DNA from: Paraburkholderia caballeronis
Lineage (GTDB): Bacteria > Pseudomonadota > Gammaproteobacteria > Burkholderiales > Burkholderiaceae
Reading direction: 5' to 3'
NCBI RefSeq assembly: GCF_900104845.1
Contig: NZ_FNSR01000002.1
Location: 2,108,001 to 2,172,000 of the forward strand
Length of the DNA: 64,000 nucleotides
Each line of letters opens with the position of its first letter. Position 1 is the first letter of the stretch. A program made the position numbers and the translations under genes. Positions 25,547 to 34,649 of the stretch are shown here, piece after piece. The notes beneath the pieces were generated by a model. The model saw only the letters and a list, made by a program, of their open reading frames with translations, made no database searches and had not been told where the DNA came from.

Positions 25547-27304
25547 ATGGATATCGTCACTTACGAAATCATTCGCAGCAGTCTCTTCGCCGTCGCGCGC
25601 GAGATGAAGATCGCCATGATGCGCACCGCGGGCAGTCCGCTGATGCACGCGAGCGGCGACTCGTCGGCCGCGATCTTCGACGCCGACATGCAACTCGTCG
25701 CGCAGGGCAACGACATTCCGACGATGCTCGGCTCGGCGGTGATCTCGACGCGCGTGTCGGTCGAGACGATCGGCCGCGAGAATCTGCGCCCCGGCGACGT
25801 GATCGTCAGCAACGACGCGTACGTCGGCGGCGGCAACCATCAGCCGGACGTGCAGTTCACGCGGCCGGTGTTCGTCGATGACCGGATCGTCGCGTTCGTG
25901 ATGACGCGCGGCCACTGGACCGACATCGGCGGCCAGACGCCGGGCAGCTACACCGTCACGACGTGGGACGTGTTCGCGGAAGGCATCCGCATTCCGCCGG
26001 TGCTGCTGTACCGCAACGACGAGCCGGTGCGCGACATGCTGGAGATCCTCACGCGCAACAGCCGCAACGCGCACGAACTGCGGCTCGACATCCAGGCGCA
26101 GTACGCGGGCACCTATGTGGGCGACCGCCGCATCGCGGACCTCGTCGGCAAGTACGGCGCGGATGCGCTGCGCGACGTGATGAGCCAGAGCCTCGATCAT
26201 TCGGAGAAGCTGATCCGCGCGGAGATCGCAAGGATTCCCGATGGCGTGTACGAGGCCGAGGAATATCTCGATCCGATCGAGGCGCAGGGCTGGAAACAGG
26301 AGCGTCCGCTGCTGAAAGTGAAGGTGACGGTCGCGGGCGACGAGATCACGTTCGACTACACCGGCACCGGCGCGCAGGTGCGCGGCGGCATCAACTGCCC
26401 GCTGTCGGTCACCTGCAACAGCACGTGGTTCACCGTGAAGGCGCTGACCGATCTCAGCATTCCGATCAACCAGGGCTGCTACCGGCCCGTGAAGATCATC
26501 GCGCCGCAGGGCAGCGTGCTGAACTGCGAATATCCGGCGTCGGTCGTGTCGGGCAACACCGAGACGTCGCCGCGCGTGATCGACCTGCTGCTGAAGGCGC
26601 TTTCGCGCGCCGTGCCGGAGCGGATCGTCGGGCAGAGCAACTGCGCGTCGTGCGCGGGCATCTTCAGCGGCCGCGATACCGACGAAACGCGCGTGCGGCA
26701 GACCGGCCAGCCGTTCGTCACGATGCACGACGTACACGCGGGCGGCATGGGCGCGCGGGCCGACAAGGACGGCGTGAGCGGCATCCGCGTGTACGTCGGC
26801 AACGCGGGCAGCCAGTCGGTCGAGATGATCGAGCGCACATCGCCGCTGATGGTCGAGGAATGGTCGCTCGTCACCGACAGCGGCGGCGCGGGCCGCCGGC
26901 GCGGCGGCCTCACGTCGCGGCGCGTGTATCGCGTCGACTACGACGAGGCGACCTTCACGGTGTCCGGCGAGCGCGGCCGCACCGCCCCCGAAGGCCACTT
27001 CGGCGGGATGGCCGGCACGCCGTTCTTCAGCACCGTGAAGCACGCGGACGGCAGCGAGCATCGGGTGCCGGCGAAGGGCGGGCAGACCGTCGTCCATCGC
27101 GGCGACCGCGTGGTCGTGCAGCCGGCGGGCAGCGGCGGTTATGGCGATCCGCTCGAACGCGAGCGCGAGCGCGTGCTGGCCGATATCGCGGACGGTTATG
27201 TCAGCGAGGAAGCGGCGCGGCGGCTGTATCGCGTGGATGCGCGCGCCGGCGAGACGGCCGAAGCGGGCGCGGATGCAGCGTCGTTCGCGGTGACCGCCGA
27301 ATGA
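25547..27304 (+). CDS. Hydantoinase B/oxoprolinase family protein, HyuB-type subunit
   Basis: Partner subunit (585 aa) of the HyuA-type protein. Family landmarks are ITYEIIRSSL-like opening (VTYEIIRSSLFAVAREMK), the DAYVGGGNHQPDVQF segment (usually D-P-Y-x-G-G-x-H), FVMTRGHWTDIGGQTPGS, and the C-terminal VVVQPAGSGGYGDPLER. In HyuB enzymes the conserved His and Asp residues bind the metal of the active site. Substrate cannot be told from sequence; the downstream CoA enzymes suggest the product is an acid that is activated to a CoA ester. Confidence 0.93.
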   Translation: MDIVTYEIIRSSLFAVAREMKIAMMRTAGSPLMHASGDSSAAIFDADMQLVAQGNDIPTMLGSAVISTRVSVETIGRENLRPGDVIVSNDAYVGGGNHQPDVQFTRPVFVDDRIVAFVMTRGHWTDIGGQTPGSYTVTTWDVFAEGIRIPPVLLYRNDEPVRDMLEILTRNSRNAHELRLDIQAQYAGTYVGDRRIADLVGKYGADALRDVMSQSLDHSEKLIRAEIARIPDGVYEAEEYLDPIEAQGWKQERPLLKVKVTVAGDEITFDYTGTGAQVRGGINCPLSVTCNSTWFTVKALTDLSIPINQGCYRPVKIIAPQGSVLNCEYPASVVSGNTETSPRVIDLLLKALSRAVPERIVGQSNCASCAGIFSGRDTDETRVRQTGQPFVTMHDVHAGGMGARADKDGVSGIRVYVGNAGSQSVEMIERTSPLMVEEWSLVTDSGGAGRRRGGLTSRRVYRVDYDEATFTVSGERGRTAPEGHFGGMAGTPFFSTVKHADGSEHRVPAKGGQTVVHRGDRVVVQPAGSGGYGDPLERERERVLADIADGYVSEEAARRLYRVDARAGETAEAGADAASFAVTAE

Positions 27305-27318
27305 GCGGAGACGAACGC

Positions 27319-28497
27319 ATGACGACCTCATCCACCGCGAAGTCCGACGCGAAGCCGCTGCCGCTCGACGGCGTGTGCGTGGTCGAGATCGGCCACAGCC
27401 TCGCCGCGCCGTATGCGGGCATGATTCTCGGCGCGCTCGGCGCGGACGTGATCAAGATCGAGAGCGTGGACGGCGGCGACTATGCGCGCGACTGGGGGCC
27501 GCCGTTCGTCGACGGCGCGGCCGCGCTGTTCCATGCGGTGAATCACGGCAAGTCGAGTGTCGCGCTGTCGCTGTCGAATCCCGGCGACGCCGACGCGTTG
27601 CGCGACTTCATCGTGCGCCGCGCGGACGTCGTGCTGCAGAACCTGAAGGCGGGCGGCACCGACAAATACGGTCTCGGCGCGGAGCAGCTGCGCGCGCTGA
27701 AGCCGTCGCTCGTGTACTGCAACCTCGGCGCGTTCGGTGACAACGGGCCATGGCGCGACAAGCCCGGTTACGACCCGCTCGTGCAGGCGCTCGCGGGGCT
27801 GATGAGCTTCATGGGCGGGCCGGGCGAGCCGCTTGCGCGGATTCCGGTGTCGGTGAACGACATGGGCACCGGGCTGTGGGCCGCGATCGGCGTGCTGGCC
27901 GCGCTGTTCCGCCGCCAGGCGAGCGGCGACGGCGAGGTCGTGTCGGTGTCGCTGTACGAGACCGCGCTCAGTTGGGGCGGCATGCAGATCGCGGACTACC
28001 TGGCCTCCGGCGTGCTGCCGGGACGCTGGGGCTCGGGCACCGCCGCGATCGTCCCGCATCAGGCGTTCGAATGCGCGGACGGCACGATCATGGTCGCGGC
28101 CGGCAACGACCGGCTGTTCCGCCGGCTGTGCGACGTGCTCGACGTGCCGGCGCTCGCGGACGATCCGCGCTTCGCGACGAACGGCGCGCGCGTCGGCCAT
28201 CGCGACGAACTGATCGACCGGCTGCACGACGCGTTCCGGCGCGGCAACTGCGCGTCGTGGCTCGCGGCGCTCGACGCGGCCGGCATTCCGTGCGGGCCGA
28301 TCCAGACGATCGACCAGGTCGTCGAACACGAGCAGACGAAGGCGCTCGACATCCTGCGCGCGACCGACGACGGCGCGGCGACGGTGGTCGGCCTGCCGGT
28401 GTCGTTCGGCGGCGCGCGGCCGTCGAAGATCGGGCGCACGCCGAAGCTCGGAGAACACAATCATCTGCTGGCGAACGCGCCTCTGGAGACACCTTGA
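27319..28497 (+). CDS. CaiB/BaiF (family III) CoA-transferase
   Basis: CoA-transferase (392 aa) that moves CoA from one acyl-CoA to a carboxylic acid. The fold starts PLDGVCVVEIGHSLAAPYAG, followed by LGADVIKIESVDGGDYAR and the NLKAGGTDKYGLG segment. The catalytic Asp is in KPGYDPLVQALAGLMSFMG. The ATG at 27319 has GGAG eight bases upstream; another ATG overlaps the HyuB stop as ATGA and would add six residues. It probably activates the HyuAB product for the crotonase and lyase that follow. Confidence 0.92.
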   Translation: MTTSSTAKSDAKPLPLDGVCVVEIGHSLAAPYAGMILGALGADVIKIESVDGGDYARDWGPPFVDGAAALFHAVNHGKSSVALSLSNPGDADALRDFIVRRADVVLQNLKAGGTDKYGLGAEQLRALKPSLVYCNLGAFGDNGPWRDKPGYDPLVQALAGLMSFMGGPGEPLARIPVSVNDMGTGLWAAIGVLAALFRRQASGDGEVVSVSLYETALSWGGMQIADYLASGVLPGRWGSGTAAIVPHQAFECADGTIMVAAGNDRLFRRLCDVLDVPALADDPRFATNGARVGHRDELIDRLHDAFRRGNCASWLAALDAAGIPCGPIQTIDQVVEHEQTKALDILRATDDGAATVVGLPVSFGGARPSKIGRTPKLGEHNHLLANAPLETP

Positions 28498-29309
28498 AAA
28501 TTGCCTCGCACCTCGGCCCCGCGCCGATCGAAACCCTGCAACTCGAAGAGATAGACGGCCAGATCCTCGTGATCCAGCTGAACCGTCCGCAAGTGTCGAA
28601 CGCGATCAGCACGCCGATGGGCCACGAACTGATCCGCGTGTTCGGCGCGCTCGAAGCGGACCCGTCGCTGTACCGCTGCGCGATCCTGACCGGCGCGGGC
28701 GAGCGCGCGTTCTGCGGCGGCGCGGACCTGAAGCAGCGCGACGGGATGACCGACGAGCAGTTCGGCACGCAGCACTACCTGTTCGAGCGGATGAACCGCG
28801 CGCTCACGAACTGTCCGCTGCCGCTGATCGGCGCGGCGAACGGCTCGGCGGTCGCGGGCGGCCTCGAACTGCTGCTCGCGTGCGACTTCGCGTATGCGTC
28901 GAAGCACGCGGTGTTCGGCTTCACCGAAGTGAAGCGTGGGATCATGCCGGGCGGCGGCGGCACCCAGCAGTTGCCGCGCACGATCGGCGCGCGGCGCGCG
29001 AAGGAATTGATTTTTCGCGGCGCGCGCTTCACGGCCGAAGAGGCGCTCGCGTGGGGCGTCGTGAACCGGCTCTGCGAGCCGAACCGCGTGCTCGCCGACG
29101 CGATCGAGGCCGCGCGCGACATCTGCACGAGCGCGCCGCTGTCGGTCTCGCAGGCGAAGAAGGCGATCGATCTCGGCATGCAGGCGGACCTGCGCACCGG
29201 CCTCTTTGTCGAGATCGAGGCGTACAACCGGCTGATCCCGACCGAGGATCGTCTGGAGGGCATCAGCGCATACAACGAGAAACGGCAGCCCGTGTTCAAG
29301 GGGCGCTAG
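28494..29309 (+). CDS. Enoyl-CoA hydratase/isomerase (crotonase) family protein
   Basis: Crotonase (271 aa). The oxyanion motif is AFCGGADLKQR near residue 67, and both catalytic glutamates of true hydratases are present: one in GGLELLLACD and the other 20 residues on in GFTEVKRG. GGGGTQQLPRTIG follows. The start is a TTG at 28494 that overlaps the previous stop as TTGA, with GGAG seven bases upstream; no ATG fits the fold. The translational coupling shows one operon. It probably hydrates an unsaturated acyl-CoA such as a methylglutaconyl-type ester. Confidence 0.9.
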   Translation: MKIASHLGPAPIETLQLEEIDGQILVIQLNRPQVSNAISTPMGHELIRVFGALEADPSLYRCAILTGAGERAFCGGADLKQRDGMTDEQFGTQHYLFERMNRALTNCPLPLIGAANGSAVAGGLELLLACDFAYASKHAVFGFTEVKRGIMPGGGGTQQLPRTIGARRAKELIFRGARFTAEEALAWGVVNRLCEPNRVLADAIEAARDICTSAPLSVSQAKKAIDLGMQADLRTGLFVEIEAYNRLIPTEDRLEGISAYNEKRQPVFKGR

Positions 29310-29412
29310 TTTTCCGATCCGAGACGCCGGCCGGCGCACGCACGCATTGCACACGCGCATGCGGGCACGACCGGCCGGCAACACAAACCGGCAAGAACCG
29401 GAGGAGACACGC

Positions 29413-30789
29413 ATGAACCCAGCAGTCGGCAACGTCGGCGATCCAGCAGCCGAAGGCACGTACACGAAGATCACGCGACGGCTGATCCCGTTCCTGTTCC
29501 TGTGCTACGTGTTCGCGTTCCTGGACCGCATCAACATCGGCATCGCGCAACTCGACATGAAGCAGGACGTCGGCTTCAGCGACCTCACGTACAGCGTCGG
29601 CGCGGGCATCTTCTTTCTCGGCTACGTGCTGATGGAAGTGCCGAGCAATTTGCTGCTCGCGCGCATCGGCGTGAAAAAGACGTTCTCGCGGATCATGATC
29701 CTGTGGGGCATCGTCGCGGCGTCGACGGCGTTCGTCACGCTGCCGTCGCATCTGTACGCGGTGCGCTTCCTGCTCGGCCTCGCGGAAGCCGGGCTGTATC
29801 CGGGCGTGATCTTCTACCTGACGCGCTGGTATCCGGTCGAGCGGCGCGCGAAGGTGATCGCGATCTTCACGTGCGCGACCGGCATCGCGGGCCTGTTCGG
29901 CGGCCCGATGTCCGGCTGGCTGATGACGCACTTCGACGGCCTGCACGGGCTGCACGGCTGGCAGTGGATGTTCATCGCGCAGGGGCTGCCGGCGAGCGTG
30001 CTCGGCGTGATCGCGTTCTTCTACCTGGACGACGGCCCGCAGCAGGCGAAGTGGCTGAGCGACAGCGAGAAGGCGCAGGTGGTCCGCGATCTGCAACGCA
30101 GTTCCGGCGTCAGCGCCACGCATGCGGAGCATACGTTCGGCCGCGCGCTGCTCGATCCGCATGTCTACGTGATGGGTTTCGTGTGGTTCACGCAGATCGC
30201 CGGCGTGTTCGCGATCGGCTTCTGGCTGCCGACGCTCATCAAGAGTTCCGGCGTGCAGAGCCCGCTCGCGATCGGCGGTTATTCGGCGATTCCGTATTTC
30301 GTCAGCTGGGTCGCGCTGATCGCGCTGAACCGCAGTTCCGATCGCACGATGGAGCGGCGCTGGCACTGCGCGGTCGCGATGCTGGTCGGCGCGGGCGGCC
30401 TGCTCGCGGCGGGGCTGATCGGCGGCAATCTGGTGCTGTCGCTCGTCGCGCTGTCGATCGCGACGGCCGGGATTCTCGCGCCGAATCCGCTGATCTGGGC
30501 GATCACGACCGACTACATCCGCGGCCGCGGCGCCGCGGGCGGCGTCGCGATCGTGAACTGCGTCGGGCTGCTCGGCGGCTTCGTGAGCCCGATGATCATC
30601 GGCTCGATCAAGACGCTGACGAACAGCATGGCGGGCGGCCTCGGCGCGGTCTCGCTCCTGATGGTGCTCGGCGCCATCGCGGCGATCGTATTCGCGCCGC
30701 GCACGTCCGGCGCGCCGGGTTCGTTGCCGGAAGCGAACGGACTCGGCGACCGCGCGGACGACGCGGCAGCCGCGAACGCGACGCTGTGA
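29413..30789 (+). CDS. MFS transporter, anion:cation symporter (ACS) family
   Basis: Inner-membrane carrier (458 aa) with 12 helices, of the tartrate/phthalate/allantoate-type ACS group. Landmarks are FLFLCYVFAFLDRINIGIAQ at helix 1, VPSNLLLARIGVKK in loop 2-3, GLAEAGLYPGVIFYLTRWYP in helices 4-5 and the GPMSGWLM motif. The start at 29413 is preceded by GGAGGAGAC. It lies inside the catabolic operon, so it most likely imports the pathway substrate, an organic anion. Confidence 0.92.
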   Translation: MNPAVGNVGDPAAEGTYTKITRRLIPFLFLCYVFAFLDRINIGIAQLDMKQDVGFSDLTYSVGAGIFFLGYVLMEVPSNLLLARIGVKKTFSRIMILWGIVAASTAFVTLPSHLYAVRFLLGLAEAGLYPGVIFYLTRWYPVERRAKVIAIFTCATGIAGLFGGPMSGWLMTHFDGLHGLHGWQWMFIAQGLPASVLGVIAFFYLDDGPQQAKWLSDSEKAQVVRDLQRSSGVSATHAEHTFGRALLDPHVYVMGFVWFTQIAGVFAIGFWLPTLIKSSGVQSPLAIGGYSAIPYFVSWVALIALNRSSDRTMERRWHCAVAMLVGAGGLLAAGLIGGNLVLSLVALSIATAGILAPNPLIWAITTDYIRGRGAAGGVAIVNCVGLLGGFVSPMIIGSIKTLTNSMAGGLGAVSLLMVLGAIAAIVFAPRTSGAPGSLPEANGLGDRADDAAAANATL

Positions 30790-30872
30790 ACCTGCTTTGA
30801 ACATTTGACGGAAAGACGCGAAGCGGGCCGCGCGATGCACGGCCGGCTTCGCGCGACGAGAGGAATACGACG

Positions 30873-31823
30873 ATGACGAAGGAAACGGCGCAGGTCCGCG
30901 AAGTGGGGTTGCGCGACGGGTTGCAGATGGTGCGGACGATCCTGTCCACGGAGCAGAAGCTCGAATGGTGCGCGCGGATGGTCGATGCGGGCTGCACGCA
31001 GATCGAGGTGACGTCGTTCGTGCCGCCGAAGATCGTTCCGCAGTTCGCGGACGCGGTCGAAGTCGCGACCGGCGCGCTGAAGATCGACGGGCTGCATGCA
31101 GCCGCGCTGGTGCCGAACCTGAAAGGCGCGCAGCGCGCGTTCGACGTCGGGCTGCGCAAGATCCACTACGTGCTGTCCGCTAGCAACGAGCACAACCTGA
31201 AGAACGTGCGGCGCACGACGGTGGAATCGGCGGAGGACTTCGCGCGGATCGTCGCCGCGCGCGACGAAAGCGGCGATGCGGGCGTGCGGAGCACCGTGCT
31301 CGGCGCGGGTGTCGCGACCGCGTTCGGCTGCACGATCCAGGGCCGCGTGGATGAGCGTTTCGTGCTCGGCCTCGTCGAAACGCTGCTGAAGGCCGGCGCG
31401 GACGAGATCACGATTGCGGACACCGTCGGTTACGCAAACCCCGGCCAGGTGCGCGCGCTGATGCGCCGGGTGCTCGCGCTGACCGGCGACGTGCCGGTTG
31501 CATGCCACTTCCACGACACGCGCGGACTCGGCCTCGCGAACGTGATCGCCGCGCTCGACGCGGGCGTGCGCAGCTTCGACGCGTCGCTCGGCGGCCTCGG
31601 CGGCTGTCCGTTCGCACCGAATGCGACCGGCAACATCAATACCGAGGACACGGTGTTCCTGCTCGAATCCGAAGGGCTCGACACCGGCATCGACATCGGC
31701 GCGCTGCTCGCGATCCGCGAGACGATCGCGGGCTGGCTGCCGGGCGAGCCGTTCACCGGCGCGATCGCGCGCGCCGGGTTGCCGAAGACGTTCGCGCGCG
31801 CGGAGACCGAGGCTTTGGCCTGA
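30873..31823 (+). CDS. Hydroxymethylglutaryl-CoA lyase family protein
   Basis: Metal-dependent TIM-barrel lyase (316 aa) splitting 3-hydroxy-3-methylglutaryl-CoA or a close analogue into acetyl-CoA and an oxo acid. It starts VREVGLRDGLQMV, has IEVTSFVPPKIVPQ, the metal-binding CHFHDTRGLGLANV, and the family signature GGLGGCPFAPNATGN with the active-site Cys. Together with the CoA-transferase and crotonase this gives a chain acid, CoA ester, hydroxyacyl-CoA, acetyl-CoA. It could instead cleave a citramalyl-type ester, since the family is used for several C5-C6 substrates. Confidence 0.93.
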   Translation: MTKETAQVREVGLRDGLQMVRTILSTEQKLEWCARMVDAGCTQIEVTSFVPPKIVPQFADAVEVATGALKIDGLHAAALVPNLKGAQRAFDVGLRKIHYVLSASNEHNLKNVRRTTVESAEDFARIVAARDESGDAGVRSTVLGAGVATAFGCTIQGRVDERFVLGLVETLLKAGADEITIADTVGYANPGQVRALMRRVLALTGDVPVACHFHDTRGLGLANVIAALDAGVRSFDASLGGLGGCPFAPNATGNINTEDTVFLLESEGLDTGIDIGALLAIRETIAGWLPGEPFTGAIARAGLPKTFARAETEALA

Positions 31824-31860
31824 ATCGCCGAATTTTCCGATCCTGTTCAAATCATCCCGA

Positions 31861-32793
31861 ATGACTCAACCGAAAGCAGCCGCGCGTTATCGCGGCGTAT
31901 TCCCGGTCGTGCCGACGATCTTCGACGCAACCGGCGCGCTTGACCTCGCAGGCCAGTTGCGCTGCGTCGATTTCATGATCGACGCGGGCTCGAACGGGCT
32001 GTGCATCCTCGCGAACTTCTCCGAGCAGTTCGCGCTGTCCGACGACGAGCGCGAACGGCTCACGCGCGCGATTCTCGAACACGTGGACGGCCGCGTGCCG
32101 GTGATCGTGACGACCACGCACTTCAGTTCGCAGGTGTGCGCGGCGCGCAGCCGCGCGGCGCAGGAGGCGGGCGCCGCGATGGTGATGGTGATGCCGCCGT
32201 ATCACGGCGCGACGATCCGTATTGGCGAGGCGGGGATTCGCACGTTTTTCCAGCGGGTTTCCGATGCGATAACAATTCCCGTGATGATCCAGGACGCGCC
32301 GGTCAGCGGCACGACGCTGTCGGCCGCGTTTCTCGCGCGGCTCGCGAACGAGGTCGAGCGCGTGTCGTACTTCAAGATCGAGGTGCCGCAGGCGGCCGCG
32401 AAGCTGCGCGAGCTGATCGCGCTCGGCGGCGACGCGATCGAGGGGCCGTGGGACGGCGAGGAGGCGATCACGCTGCACGCGGACCTCGAAGCGGGCGCGA
32501 CCGGCTCGATGACCGGCGGCGGTTATCCGGACGGCATTCGCCGGATCGTCGATGCGTGGTTCGCGGGCGACGTCGAGACCGCGACGCGGCACTATCAGGA
32601 ATGGCTGCCGCTGATCAACTGCGAGAACCGGCAGGGCGGCCTGGCAACCGCGAAGGCGCTGATGAAGGAAGGCGGGATCATCGCGTCCGACGCGGTGCGC
32701 GAGCCGTTCGCGCCGATGCATCCGGAGACGCGTGCGAGCCTGCTGCGGATCGCGCGGCGGCTCGATCCGCTGGTGTTGAGGTGGGCGAGGTAG
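31861..32793 (+). CDS. Dihydrodipicolinate synthase (DapA) family aldolase/dehydratase
   Basis: Class I TIM-barrel enzyme (310 aa) acting through a Schiff base with pyruvate-like substrates. The Lys is in YFKIEVP (residue 172). The Tyr that relays protons in DapA, normally in a Y-N-x-P motif, is replaced: the segment reads MIQDAPVSG, as in a subgroup of unassigned DapA-like proteins. So it is not a lysine-pathway enzyme. It is the last plus-strand gene of the catabolic island and probably cleaves or dehydrates a keto acid. Only 15 bases separate it from the convergent dehydrogenase gene. Confidence 0.88.
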   Translation: MTQPKAAARYRGVFPVVPTIFDATGALDLAGQLRCVDFMIDAGSNGLCILANFSEQFALSDDERERLTRAILEHVDGRVPVIVTTTHFSSQVCAARSRAAQEAGAAMVMVMPPYHGATIRIGEAGIRTFFQRVSDAITIPVMIQDAPVSGTTLSAAFLARLANEVERVSYFKIEVPQAAAKLRELIALGGDAIEGPWDGEEAITLHADLEAGATGSMTGGGYPDGIRRIVDAWFAGDVETATRHYQEWLPLINCENRQGGLATAKALMKEGGIIASDAVREPFAPMHPETRASLLRIARRLDPLVLRWAR

Positions 32794-32808
32794 GGGACGG
32801 GACTACGC

Positions 32809-33735
32809 TCAAAACCCCCGCCCGACATCGACCTGATTCATCAGCGGCTCGCCGCGCTGCATCCGCCGCACGTTCTCCGCGATCTGTTGCGCGACGACGT
32901 CGAATCCCGCGCTCGACGCCATATGCGGCGTGACGACGAGATTCGGCGCGCGCCACAGCGGATCGTCGGCGGGCAGCGGTTCCGCTTCGAACACGTCGAC
33001 CACCGCGCCGCCGAGTCGCCCTTCGCGTAACGCGGCCAGCAGGTCGGCGCTCACCAGATGCTCGCCGCGCCCGACGTGCACGAGCTTCGCGCCGGGCCGC
33101 AACTGCCGCAGCAGCTGCGCGTCGATCAGCCCGCGCGTCTCGGCCGTCAGCGGCAGCAGACACACCAGCACGTCGGTCTGCGCGAGGAACGCGGGCAGCG
33201 CGTCGCGGCCCGCGAAACTCTCGATGCCCGCTTCGCGCTTCGGCTCGCGGGTCCAGCCGAGCACCCGGAAGCCCATGTGCGCGAGGTCGCGCGCGACCTG
33301 CAACCCGATTTCGCCAAGCCCCATCACGCCGACCGTGCACGCATGCGCGGGCCGCTGGTCGGGCGGGTCCCAGCGCGCGTCGCGCTGGTTCGCGAGCACG
33401 CGGTCGAAACCGCGATGGAAGTGCAGCACGCTCCACAGCACGAATTCGCTCATCCCGCGCGCCTGCGCCGGATCGACGATCCGGCACAACGGCACTGGCG
33501 GAAAGCCGGGATCGCACAGGATGTTGTCGACGCCGGCCGCGACCGCGTGCACGAGCCGCAGGTTCGGCAGCGTGCGCAGCGCGCCGGGCGGCGGGTTCCA
33601 GCAGACGGCCACTTCGGCGTCCGCCGCTTCCGGCGTGCCGAACGCATGCACGCTCAATTCGGGGGCGGCTTGCGTGATACGCGGCGCGAGCGCGGACAGG
33701 TCGTAGCCGCGGCTGACGAGAACGAGCTGGGTCAT
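32809..33735 (-). CDS. D-2-hydroxyacid dehydrogenase, GhrA-like (glyoxylate/hydroxypyruvate reductase)
   Basis: NAD(P)-dependent dehydrogenase (308 aa). The cofactor fold is VGVMGLGEIGLQVARDLAHMG near residue 136, and the catalytic set is Arg in HVGRGEHLV, Glu in DVFEAEPLP and His in VTPHMAS. It lacks the long C-terminal domain of SerA. GhrA-type enzymes reduce glyoxylate and hydroxypyruvate. It lies downstream of the class II aldolase and ureohydrolase on the minus strand and probably handles their 2-oxo product. Confidence 0.9.
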   Translation of the reverse strand: MTQLVLVSRGYDLSALAPRITQAAPELSVHAFGTPEAADAEVAVCWNPPPGALRTLPNLRLVHAVAAGVDNILCDPGFPPVPLCRIVDPAQARGMSEFVLWSVLHFHRGFDRVLANQRDARWDPPDQRPAHACTVGVMGLGEIGLQVARDLAHMGFRVLGWTREPKREAGIESFAGRDALPAFLAQTDVLVCLLPLTAETRGLIDAQLLRQLRPGAKLVHVGRGEHLVSADLLAALREGRLGGAVVDVFEAEPLPADDPLWRAPNLVVTPHMASSAGFDVVAQQIAENVRRMQRGEPLMNQVDVGRGF

Positions 33736-33793
33736 CGGAAGTTTCGGCGGGTTTCCAGTCGGAAAGTATCGGGCAGCGGGTTTCCGATCGTCG

Positions 33794-34597
33794 TTACGAG
33801 CGATAGTCGGTGCGGACCGGCCGGGCGTCGGGGCCGGTTTCGATCAGCCGCAGCGCGGCCTGCCAGGCGAGGTCGATGATGCCGTCCTCGTCGTCGGCCG
33901 CGAACTGCGCGGCGGTGCGCGCGCAGACTTCGGGTGGCGGGATGTTCAGTTCGACGCCGCCCGCGAGCGCGTTGATCTGCGCCTGGCACGCGCGTTCGAG
34001 GAAGTAGATTTCGTGGAATGCGTCGGCCACCGACTTGCCGCACGCGAGCAAACCGTGGTTGCGCAGGATCATCGCGTTATGCGGGCCAAGGTCCGCGACG
34101 AGCCGCTCGCGTTCGCCGAGGTCGAGCGCGATGCCTTCGTAGTCGTGATACGCGAGCTTGCCGTAGAACTTCAGCGCGTGCTGGCTGATCGGCAGCAGCC
34201 CGCGCCGCTGCGCGGACACGCCGATGCCCGCCGCCGTGTGCGTATGCACGACGAACGCGACGTCCTCGCGCGCCATGTGGACCGCCGAATGGATCGTGAA
34301 GCCGGCCGCGTTCACGCGGCAGTGCTCCGGGTGCTCGCGCGCGCGCTCGTCGATCACGTTGCCGCGATAGTCGATCTTCACGAGGTCCGACGCGCGCATC
34401 TCGTCGAACAGCACGCCATAGCGGTTGATGAGGAACGCCGGCGGCTCGCCGGGCTTGCCCGGCAGCCGCGCGCTGATGTGCGTGTCGATCATGTCCGTCA
34501 TCCGGAAATGCGCGACGACGCGATAGAGCGCGGCGAGTTCGATCCGGGTCGTGCGTTCGGCGTCGGACACGTCGAGCGGCGGCGTGGGAGCGTTCAT
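33794..34597 (-). CDS. Class II aldolase/adducin family protein
   Basis: Zinc-dependent aldolase-like protein (267 aa). The metal site is visible as FVVHTHTAAGIGVSA, with another His in AMILRNHGLLACG; the active-site DTHISARLPG loop is near the N-terminus. Substrates in the family range from fuculose phosphate to small hydroxy acids, and some members are not aldolases. The start at 34597 has GAGGAA upstream; the longer frame adds 69 Arg/Ser-rich residues and is rejected. It sits between the ureohydrolase and dehydrogenase genes. Confidence 0.9.
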   Translation of the reverse strand: MNAPTPPLDVSDAERTTRIELAALYRVVAHFRMTDMIDTHISARLPGKPGEPPAFLINRYGVLFDEMRASDLVKIDYRGNVIDERAREHPEHCRVNAAGFTIHSAVHMAREDVAFVVHTHTAAGIGVSAQRRGLLPISQHALKFYGKLAYHDYEGIALDLGERERLVADLGPHNAMILRNHGLLACGKSVADAFHEIYFLERACQAQINALAGGVELNIPPPEVCARTAAQFAADDEDGIIDLAWQAALRLIETGPDARPVRTDYRS

Positions 34598-34649
34598 GGG
34601 CAGCGTGTTCCTCGGCGCGGGACAGCGCCGGTTCCGGCGCAAAAAGGGG

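Noticed and set aside
24773..27331. A long minus-strand frame in the HyuA/HyuB region
   Set aside because: Antisense to two well-conserved genes; His/Arg-rich with no motif.
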